This document shows, piece after piece, positions 16,201-28,200 of a DNA stretch of 64,000 bases. Location of the stretch: NCBI RefSeq assembly GCF_020911925.1, contig NZ_CP087134.1, positions 4,712,001-4,776,000 on the forward strand, read 5' to 3'. The position numbers were made by a program, and so were the translations under genes. Numbering within the stretch: the stretch's first letter is position 1; every line of letters starts with the position of its first letter. The stretch comes from Flavobacterium cupriresistens. Lineage in GTDB: Bacteria > Bacteroidota > Bacteroidia > Flavobacteriales > Flavobacteriaceae. Below the pieces are notes generated by a model that saw only the letters and a list, made by a program, of their open reading frames with translations, was not told the origin of the DNA and did no database searches.

Positions 16201-19200
16201 TGCAGCACTAGCTTTAGCAGCTTCTTCTAAAACAGATGCGGCTTGTTTTGGTGGCAACACCGGAACAGTAACTGCTGGTGCCGTGACAAACTCCGTTGGA
16301 ACTGTAACATTCTCTTGGAAAAACAGCTCTAATACAGTAGTAGGAACGACAGCAACAGTTTCAAATCTTCCTGCGGGAACTTATACCTTAACCGTTACAG
16401 ATTCTTGTTCTTCTAAAACTAACTCTGTTACCATCGGGCAACCAAGTGCAGCACTAGCTTTAGCAGCTTCATCTAAAACCGATGTGGTTTGTTTTGGTGC
16501 CAGCACTGGAACTATAACTGCAGGTGCAGTGACAAACTCCGTTGGAACAGTAACTTTCTCTTGGAAAAACAGTTCTAATACAGTAGTAGGAACCACAGCA
16601 ACGGTATCAAATTTGCCTGCCGGAACTTATACCTTAACTGTTACAGATTCTTGCTCTTCTCAAACTAACTCTGTTACCATCGGACAACCAAGTGCAGCTT
16701 TAGCATTAGCGACTTCATCTAAAACAGATGTGGTTTGTTTTGGTGCCAGCACTGGAACTATAACTGCAGGTGCCGTGACAAACTCTGTTGGAACAGTAAC
16801 CTTCTCTTGGAAAAACAGCTCTAATACAGTAGTAGGAACCACAGCAACAGTTTCAAATTTGCCTGCCGGAACTTATACCTTAACTGTTACAGATTCTTGC
16901 TCTTCTCAAACTAACTCTGTTACCATCGGGCAACCAAGTGCAGCTTTAGCATTAGCGACTTCATCTAAAACAGATGTGGTTTGTTTTGGTGCCAGCACTG
17001 GAACTATAACTGCAGGTGCCGTGACAAACTCTGTTGGAACAGTAACCTTCTCTTGGAAAAACAGTTCTAATACAGTAGTAGGGACTACCGCCACAGTGTC
17101 AAATCTTCCTGCCGGAACTTATACCTTAACCGTTACAGATTCTTGCTCTTCTCAAACTAATTCTGTTACAATCGGACAACCGAATGCAGCTTTAGCATTA
17201 GCGGCTTCATCTAAAACAGATGTGGTTTGTTTTGGTGCAAGCACCGGAACTATAACTGCAGGTACAGTAACAAACGCAGTTGGAACAGTAACTTTCTCTT
17301 GGAAAAACAGCTCAAATACAGTAGTAGGAACTACGGCCACAGTGTCAAATCTTCCTGCCGGAACATATACCTTAACTGTTACAGATTCTTGCTCTTCTCA
17401 AACTAATTCTGTTACAATCGGACAACCGAGTGCAGCACTAGCTTTAGCAGCTTCTTCTAAAACAGATGCGGCTTGTTTTGGCGCCAGCACCGGAACAGTA
17501 ACTGCGGGTACTGTTACAAACGCTGTTGGAACGGTAACATACTCTTGGGAAAACAGCTCTAATGCTGTAGTAGGAACCACAGCAACAGTATCAAACCTGC
17601 CTGCCGGAACATATACTTTAACTGTTACAGATTCTTGTTCTTCTCAAACTAATTCTGTTACAATCGGGCAACCGAGTGCAGCTTTAGCTTTAGCAGCTTC
17701 TTCTGAAACGGATGCAGCTTGTTTTGGAAATAGTAACGGAACAGTAACTGCGGGTACTGTTACAAACGTTATTGGAACGGTAACATACTCTTGGAAAAAC
17801 AGCTCTAACACCGTAGTTGGAACTACAGCAACAGTATCCAATCTTCCTGCGGGAACTTATACTTTAACCGTTACGGATTCTTGTTCATCTCAATCTAATT
17901 CGGTTACAATTGGTCAACCTAGCGCTGCTTTAAGCTGTTCAATAATACAAAACAAAGCAGTTACTGCTAATGGTTTAAGTAATGGTGAAGCTACTGTAAC
18001 TGCACTTGGTGGAAATGGAAGTTATACCTACTTATGGGATAATAATGAAACAACACAAAAAGCGGTATTACTAAATGCAGGTTTACACTCTGTAACCGTA
18101 ACAGACGCAAAAGGTTGTACTACAACTTGTACCATCACCATCTCTGAACCAAATGTTTTGTCTTGTAGTATTTCTCAAGATGATCCTGCCAAATGTTTTG
18201 GTGACAGTAATGGAAAAGCGACTGTAACTGCCATAGGAGGAAATGGTGATTATACTTATTTATGGGATAATAATGAAACAACTTCACAAGCAGTTTCTTT
18301 AACTGCAGGTCAACATACGGTAACCGTAACTGACAAATTAGGTTACACTACTACTTGCTCCGTAACAATCGGACAACCACAAAAAGCGCTAAGCGCTACA
18401 AAAACACAAATTGATGTTGTTTGTGGAGGTGATGCAACTGGTTCTGCGACTGTAACGGTATCAGGAGGAACAACACCTTATACTTACTTATGGAATACAA
18501 CTCCAGCACAAACTTCGGATACTGCTACTGCTCTTTTAGCAGGAAATTATAGCGTAACAATCACAGATGCTAAAGGTTGTACAATCAGTGAATCTTTTGT
18601 AATTCTTGATGGAGATTCTGTAAAACCGGTAATTGATCCTTTACCTTCAACTACAACAATCAACTGTCCGGAAGTGCCTGTCTTTGCACAAGCTACCGCA
18701 ACAGATGATAGTGGAACTGTTTCTTCTTTAACCTTCCAGGACACAACAATACCAGGCAATTGCACCGGTTCCTATACAAAAACCAGAACTTGGACCGCTA
18801 TAGATGCTTGTGGAAATACTTCTCTTCCTGTTAGTCAAACAATTATTGTTCAGGATAACACTGCTCCAACTTGGTCAACTCAAGCCGGAACATTAAATAC
18901 TACTGTTCAATGTAGCGATGCAACAGCTTTGGCTAATGCTCAAGCGCAATTCCCAGTAGCTACTGACGCTTGTGATACAGATGTAACAAACATTGTAAAA
19001 GTAAGCGGTGCTTTTGTAGCTTCTCAAGGTTGTGCTAACGCTGGAACATATACTAATACTTGGACGGTTAATGACGATTGTGGAAATACTTCTGCTATTT
19101 TCACACAAATCATTACCATCGAAGATACTACTGCTCCTACTTGGTCAACTCAAGCCGGAACATTAAATACTACTATTCAATGTAGCGATGCAACAGCTTT

Positions 19201-22200
19201 GGCTAATGCTCAAGCTCAATTCCCAGTGGCTGCTGACGCTTGTGATACAGATGTAACAAACATTGTAAAAGTAAGCGGTGCTTTTGTAGCTTCTCAAGGT
19301 TGTGCTAACGCTGGAACATATACTAATACTTGGACTGTTAATGATGATTGCGGAAATACTTCTGCTATTTTCACACAAATCATTACCATCGAAGATACTA
19401 CTGCTCCTACTTGGTCTACTCAAGCCGGAACATTAAATACTACTGTTCAATGTAGTGATGCAACAGCTTTGGCTAATGCTCAAGCGCAATTCCCAGTAGC
19501 TACTGACGCTTGTGATACAGATGTGACAAACATTGTAAAAGTAAGCGGTGCTTTTGTAGCTTCTCAAGGTTGTGCTAACGCCGGAACTTACACTAATACT
19601 TGGACTGTTAATGACGATTGCGGAAATACTTCTGCTATTTTCACACAAATCATTACCATCGAAGATACTACTGCTCCTACTTGGTCTACTCAAGCCGGAA
19701 CATTAAATACTACTGTTCAATGTAGTGATGCAACAGCTTTGGCTAATGCTCAAGCGCAATTCCCAGTAGCTACTGACGCTTGTGATACAGATGTGACAAA
19801 CATTGTAAAAGTAAGCGGTGCTTTTGTAGCTTCTCAAGGTTGTGCTAACGCCGGAACTTACACTAATACTTGGACTGTTAATGACGATTGCGGAAATACT
19901 TCTGCTATTTTCACACAAATCATTACCATCGAAGATACTACTGCTCCTACTTGGTCTACTCAAGCCGGAACATTAAATACTACTGTTCAATGTAGTGATG
20001 CAACAGCTTTGGCTAATGCTCAAGCGCAATTCCCAGTAGCTACTGACGCTTGTGATACAGATGTGACAAACATTGTAAAAGTAAGCGGTGCTTTTGTAGC
20101 TTCTCAAGGTTGTGCTAACGCCGGAACATATACTAATACTTGGACTGTTAATGATGATTGCGGAAATACTTCTGCTGTTTTCACTCAGATCATTACTATC
20201 GAAGATACTACTGCGCCAACTTGGTCTACTCAAGGGGGAACATTAAATACTACGGTTCAATGTAGTGATATGGCAGCTTTGGCTAATGCTCAAGCGCAAT
20301 TCCCAGTGGCTACTGATGCTTGTGATACGGATGTGACCAACATTGTAAAAGTAAGCGGTGCTTTTGTAGCTTCTCAAGGTTGTGCTAACGCCGGAACATA
20401 TACTAATACTTGGACTGTTAGTGATGATTGTGGAAATACTTCTGCTATTTTCACTCAAATCATTACCATTGAAGATACTACTGCTCCTACTTGGTCTACT
20501 CAAGGGGGAACATTAAATACTACTGTTCAATGTAGCGATGCAACAGCTTTGGCTAATGCTCAAGCTCAATTCCCTGTAGCTACTGACGCTTGTGATACTG
20601 ATGTGACCAACATTGTAAAAGTAAGCGGTGCTTTTGTAGCTTCTCAAGGTTGTGCTAACGCTGGAACATATACTAATACTTGGACGGTTAATGACGATTG
20701 CGGAAATACTTCTGCTATTTTCACGCAAATCATTACCATTGAAGATACTACTGCTCCTACTTGGTCTACTCAAGGGGGAACATTAAATACTACTGTTCAA
20801 TGTAGCGATGCAACAGCTTTGGCTAATGCTCAAGCTCAATTCCCTGTAGCTACTGACGCTTGTGATACTGATGTGACCAACATTGTAAAAGTAAGCGGTG
20901 CTTTTGTAGCTTCTCAAGGTTGTGCTAACGCTGGAACATATACTAATACTTGGACGGTTAATGACGATTGCGGAAATACTTCTGCTATTTTCACGCAAAT
21001 CATTACCATTGAAGATACTACTGCTCCTACTTGGTCTACTCAAGGGGGAACATTAAATACTACTGTTCAATGTAGCGATGCAACAGCTTTGGCTAATGCT
21101 CAAGCTCAATTCCCTGTAGCTACTGACGCTTGTGATACTGATGTGACCAACATTGTAAAAGTAAGCGGTGCTTTTGTAGCTTCTCAAGGTTGTGCTAACG
21201 CTGGAACATATACTAATACTTGGACGGTTAATGACGATTGTGGAAATACTTCTGATGTTTTCACGCAAATCATTACCATCGAAGATACTACTGCGCCAAC
21301 TTGGTCTACTCAAGGGGGAACATTAAATACTACGGTTCAATGTAGTGATGCAACAGCTTTGGCTAATGCTCAAGCTCAATTCCCTGTAGCTGCTGATGCT
21401 TGTGATACTGATGTCACAAACATTGTAAAAGTAAGCGGTGCTTTTGTAGCTTCTCAAGGTTGCGCTAACGCCGGAACTTACACTAATACTTGGACGGTTA
21501 ATGATGATTGCGGAAATACTTCTGATGTTTTCACTCAAATCATTACTATCGAAGATACTACTGCTCCTACTTGGTCAACTCAAGGGGGAACATTAGATGT
21601 TACTTTACAATGTAGCGATAATGACGGATTGACAACCGCTCAAAACCAAGCTCCAATTGCAACAGATAATTGTGATGGAACTATAACTTATACTAAAGTA
21701 ACTGGTCAATTACAAAAAGGTAGCTGTGGAAGTACTGGTACTTACACCAACACCTGGACTGCAACCGATACTTGCAATAATACCTCAACTGTCTTTACTC
21801 AGGTAATTACCGTTCAGGATACTGCAATTCCAACTTGGATTACTCAGGCTGGGACATTAAACGTAACTGTTCAATGCAGTGATGCTGCAGGATTAACTGC
21901 TGCTCAAAATCAAGCTCCCGCAGCTACAGCCAATTGTTCAATTGTAACTTATACCAAAACAAGTGGTTCTTTTATTGCCTCTGAAGGTTGCGCTAATGCT
22001 GGAACTTATACCAACTCTTGGATTGCAAAAGATGATTGCGGAAACGTTACGGATGCCTTTATTCAAGTAATTACTATTGAAGATACAACTGCTCCAACCT
22101 GGTCAACTCAAGCCGGAACATTAAACGTAACTGTTCAATGTAGTGATGCAACAGCTTTAAATGCTGCTCAAGCTCAATTCCCTATTGCAGCTGATGCTTG

Positions 22201-25200
22201 TGATACTGATGTTTCTAATATCGTGAAAACAAGTGGTGCTTTTATAGCCTCTGAAGGTTGCGCAAATGCTGGAACTTATACTAACACTTGGACTGTAAAA
22301 GACGATTGTGGTAATACTTCAGATGTTTTCACACAAGTAATTACAATCGAAGATACAACTGCTCCAACTTGGACAACTCAGCCTGGAACATTAAACGTTA
22401 CTGTTCAATGTAGTGATGCAACAGCTTTAACTACTGCTCAAACACAATTCCCAGTTGCTACTGATTCTTGTGATGGTGATGTTTCTAATATCGTAAAAAC
22501 AAGCGGTGCTTTTGTAGCTTCTGAAGGTTGTGCTAACGCTGGAACTTATACTAACACTTGGACTGTAAAAGATGATTGTGGAAATACTTCTGATGTTTTC
22601 ACGCAAGTGATTACAATCGAAGATACTACTGCGCCAACATGGTCAACTCAGCCTGGAACATTAAACGTAACTGTTCAATGTAGTGATGCAACAGCTTTAA
22701 CTACTGCTCAAACACAATTCCCGGTTGCTACTGACTCTTGTGATGGTGATGTTTCGAATATCGTAAAAACCAGCGGTGCTTTTGTAGCCTCTGAAGGTTG
22801 CGCTAACGCTGGAACTTATACTAACACTTGGACTGTTAAAGATGATTGTGGTAATACTTCTGATGTTTTCACACAAATTATTACTATCGAAGATACCACT
22901 GCTCCAACTTGGACAACTCAGCCTGGAACACTAAACGTAACTGTTCAATGTAGTGATGCAACAGCTTTGACTACTGCTCAAACGCAATTCCCGGTTGCAA
23001 CTGATAGCTGTGATGGTGATGTTTCTAATATCGTAAAAACAAGCGGTGCTTTTGTAGCCTCTGAAGGTTGCGCTAACGCTGGAACTTATACTAACACTTG
23101 GACTGTTAAAGATGATTGTGGTAATACTTCTGATACTTTCACGCAAGTGATTACAATCGAAGATACCACTGCTCCAACATGGACAACTCAACCTGGAACA
23201 TTAAACGTAACTGTTCAATGTAGTGATGCAACAGCTTTAAATGCTGCTCAAACACAATTCCCGGTTGCTACTGACTCTTGTGATGGTGATGTTTCTAATA
23301 TCGTGAAAACAAGTGGTGCTTTTGTAGCTAGTGAAGGTTGCGCTAACGCTGGAACTTATACTAACACTTGGACTGTAAAAGATGATTGTGGTAACACTTC
23401 TGATACTTTCACGCAAATCATTACAATCGAAGATACCACTGCTCCAACATGGACAACTCAACCTGGAACATTAAACGTTACTGTTCAATGTAGCGATGCA
23501 ACAGCTTTGACTACTGCTCAAACACAATTCCCGATTGCGACCGATTCTTGTGATGGTGATGTTTCTAATATCGTGAAAATAAGTGGTGCTTTTGTAGCTT
23601 CTGAAACTTGTGCAAATGCAGGAACATATACTAATACTTGGACTGTAAAAGATGATTGTGGAAATACTTCTGATACTTTCACTCAAATCATTACAATCGA
23701 AGATACTACTGCTCCAACTTGGTCAACTCAAGGGGGAACATTAGATGTTACTTTACAATGTAGTGATACTGATGGATTGACAGCTGCTCAAAACCAAGCT
23801 CCAATTGCAACAGATAATTGTGATGGAACTATAACTTATACTAAAGTAACCGGTCAATTACAAAAAGGAAGTTGTGGAAGTACTGGTACTTACACCAACA
23901 CCTGGACTGCAACCGATACTTGCAATAATATCTCAACTGTCTTTACTCAGGTAATTACCGTTCAGGATACCGCAGTACCAACTTGGATTACACAAGCAGG
24001 AACATTAAACGTTACTTTGCAATGTAGTGATGCAACCGGATTAACTGCTGCTCAAAATCAAGCTCCGACTGCAACAGCCAATTGTTCAGTTGTAACTTAT
24101 ACCAAAACAAGTGGCACTTTTGTTGCCTCTGAAGGTTGTGCTAACGCTGGAACGTATACCAACTCTTGGATTGCAAAAGATGATTGTGGAAACGTTACGG
24201 ATGCTTTCACTCAAGTAATTACAATCGAAGATACCACTGCTCCAACTTGGACAACTCAGCCTGGAACATTAAACGTAACTGTTCAATGTAGTGATGCAAC
24301 AGCTTTGACTACTGCTCAAACACAATTCCCAGTTGCTACTGACTCTTGTGATGGTGATGTTTCTAATATCGTGAAAACAAGTGGTGCTTTTGTAGCTTCT
24401 GAAACTTGTGCAAATGCAGGAACATATACTAATACTTGGACTGTTAAAGATGATTGTGGTAATACTTCTGATACTTTCACGCAAGTGATTACAATCGAAG
24501 ATACCACTGCTCCAACTTGGACAACTCAGCCTGGAACATTAAACGTAACTGTTCAATGTAGTGATGCAACGGCTTTGACTACTGCTCAAACACAATTCCC
24601 AGTTGCTACTGATTCTTGTGATGGTGATGTTTCGAATATCGTGAAAACAAGTGGTGCTTTTGTAGCTTCTGAAACTTGTGCAAATGCAGGAACATATACT
24701 AATACTTGGACTGTTAAAGACGATTGTGGAAATACTTCTGATACTTTCACTCAAGTAATTACAATCGAAGATACTACTGCTCCAACATGGACAACTCAAG
24801 CCGGAACATTAGATGTTACTTTACAATGTAGCGATACTGATGGATTGACAGCTGCTCAAAACCAAGCTCCAATTGCAACAGATAATTGCGATGGAACTAT
24901 AACTTATACTAAAGTAACTGGTCAATTGCAAAAAGGAAGTTGTGGAAGTACTGGTACTTACACCAACACCTGGACTGCAACCGATACTTGCAATAATACC
25001 TCAACTGTCTTTACTCAGGTAATTACCGTTCAGGATACTGCAATTCCAACTTGGATTACTCAGGCTGGGACATTAAACGTAACTGTTCAATGCAGTGATG
25101 CTGCAGCATTAACTGCTGCTCAAAATCAAGCTCCTGCAGCTACAGCCAATTGTTCAATTGTAACTTACACCAAAACAAGTGGTTCTTTTATTGCCTCTGA

Positions 25201-28200
25201 AGGTTGTGCAAATGCTGGAACTTATACCAACTCTTGGATTGCAAAAGATGACTGCGGAAATATCACTGACGCTTTCACTCAAGTAATTACTATCGAAGAT
25301 ACCACTGCTCCAACCTGGTCAACTCAAGCCGGAACATTAAACGCTACTGTTCAATGTAGTGATGCAACAGCTTTAAATGCTGCTCAAGCGAAGTTCCCTG
25401 TTGCGGCTGATTCTTGTGACGGTGATGTTTCGAATATCGTGAAAACCAGCGGTGCTTTTGTAGCTTCTGAAGGTTGCGCTAACGCTGGAACTTATACTAA
25501 CACTTGGACTGTTAAAGACGATTGTGGTAATACTTCTGATACTTTCACGCAAGTGATTACAATCGAAGATACCACTGCTCCAACTTGGACAACTCAGCCT
25601 GGAACATTAAACGTAACTGTTCAATGTAGCGATGCAACAGCTTTGACTACTGCACAAACACAATTCCCGGTTGCTACTGATTCTTGTGATGGTGATGTTT
25701 CTAATATCGTAAAAACCAGCGGTGCTTTTGTAGCCTCTGAAGGTTGCGCTAACGCTGGAACTTATACCAATACCTGGACTGTTAAAGATGATTGTGGTAA
25801 CACTTCTGATGTTTACACTCAAGTGATTACTATTGAAGATACCAGTGCTCCAACATGGACAACTCAACCTGGAACATTAAACGTAACTGTTCAATGTAGT
25901 GATGCAACAGCTTTGACTACTGCTCAAACACAATTCCCAGTTGCTACTGATTCTTGTGATGGTGATGTTTCTAATATCGTAAAAACAAGTGGCGCTTTTG
26001 TAGCCTCTGAAGGTTGCGCTAACGCTGGAACTTATACTAATACTTGGACCGTTAAAGATGATTGTGGAAATACTTCTGATGTTTACACTCAAGTGATTAC
26101 AATTGAAGATACCACTGCTCCAACTTGGACAACTGAGGCCGGAACATTAAACGTAACTGTTCAGTGTAGTGATGCAACAGCTTTGACTACTGCTCAAACA
26201 CAATTCCCGGTTGCTACTGATTCTTGTGATGGTGATGTTTCTAATATCGTAAAAACAAGCGGTGCTTTTGTAGCCTCTGAAGGTTGTGCTAACGCTGGAA
26301 CTTATACTAACACTTGGACCGTTAAAGATGATTGTGGAAATACTTCTGATGTTTTCACGCAAGTGATTACAATTGAAGATACCAGTAAACCAATATTTAT
26401 CGGAGATCTTCCAAAAGATAGTACTGTTTCTTGTGACGCTGTTCCTGCCCCTGCTCAACTAGTAGTTTCAGACAGTTGTACTTCAGATTTACCAATTGTT
26501 TTCACTGAAACAAAAAGTGATATTCAAAATCAATGTGATTCTAATTATACCTTAACACGTACCTGGACAGCAACTGATTGCTCTGGTAACACTACATCTT
26601 ATGTTCAAATTATAACCGTGAGAGATACAACAGCTCCAACGGGGACTGTTCCTGCAGATGTTACCGGTTTAGAGAGCATAGCTGTTATCCCAGCCGGTAC
26701 ACCACAAGATGTAACAAATGTTTCTGATAATTGTGATTCAAATGTAACAATCACCGTAACTGACACCAATAACGGAGGAAGTGGTTGTGATGGAAATGCT
26801 TATATCTTAACCAGAACTTACACCCTTACAGATTGTGCTGGTAATAAAACAGAACTGGTACAAACCTTTACTGTCGAAAATAAAGTGTCTGTGAGCGGAA
26901 TTGCTTCGAACGTAACTTGTCTTGGTGGTACTGATGGTTCAATCATGATTACAAGTAGTCCTGGTGCTACAGTTGTAATTAGAAATCAAAACAATGAAGT
27001 TGTTGGAAATACAAACTTACCGGCTGGTACTTATACCTTAACTGCAACATCGTCAGTTAACAATGGAAACCAAACTTGTACAGCAACAACTACCGTTGTC
27101 ATAACACAACCGGATTACAAAGTAAAAATATCCGGACAAATTATTAATGCTGATACGAATACACCTCTTGCCAACGTACCGGTAACATTAATTCCACAAG
27201 GTACTACAACAGGTCCAATTCTATTGCGCATCACTGGTGCAGATGGTATATACAATTTCTCAGGTGTTCCGACAGGAAGCTACCTGGTTCAGGTTCAGGA
27301 CGCTAATTTAAGTAGCGTACACCAATTATATCCGGTGGATTCAAATGTATTCCTTACTACTCTTGAAGAATGTAAATTTCAAGTGCATAATTTCTTATAT
27401 GGACCATCAACTCGACCTGTTTTAGGAGATTATGTTTGGTACGACACCAACGGTAACGGAATTCAAGACGAATGGTACGATGCCAATAATGATGGAATTG
27501 TAACCAAAAATACTCCTGACGCAAATGGTGCAATCGACTATAGCCAATGGGAATGGATTGATCTTAATGGCGATGGTAATTTTACCGGTCCTCAAAATGT
27601 TGGAGAATTAAATGAAGGAGGTTTTGGTAATGCGTTAACACCTAATGTGATTATTGATGGGCCTAACGGTTATCATAAAGAAGTTATTGTAAGCCAAACA
27701 GGATTCTGGAGAGACCGACCAGAAACAGCAAATCCTAATGGAGATTATACGATAAAATTGGTAAAAGATGCTAATCTGGATGCTGTTGCTACAGCACTCG
27801 GAGCAACTGGTTTAGTAAAAGTGCTTCCATCAGGAGCAGGTAAAAATATTACCTCTAAAGTAAACCAGGCACAATTGCATAACGTTTGTCAAATAACAAG
27901 TCCAAGCAGTTATATGGTCACTGTAACTCCTCAAGATTTGATTCATCTAAATGCTGATTTTGGTGTTAATTGCAAATTAGTTAGAGACATAGTGGCCAAT
28001 GATGATACTGCCGGTCCATTTCCTAGTGTAAATCAAATCACTCCAAATGTGCTGAATGTATTACCAAATGATACTATTGAAGGTGTAGTTGTAAAACCAT
28101 CGGATGTTATTATTTCAACCGTAACACCAAACGAGTTCTTGCAATTAAATTCAGATGGTAGTGTTAATATTCTTCCAAATGCACCAATAGGTACGTTGAC

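Noticed and set aside
14938..26458. About 25 minus-strand open frames of 60-103 codons, evenly spaced within the adhesin repeats
   Set aside because: They recur once per repeat unit at 246 or 270 bases and have Ser/Ile-rich or Val/Thr-rich antisense products with no start signals; they are shadows of the biased repeat coding sequence.
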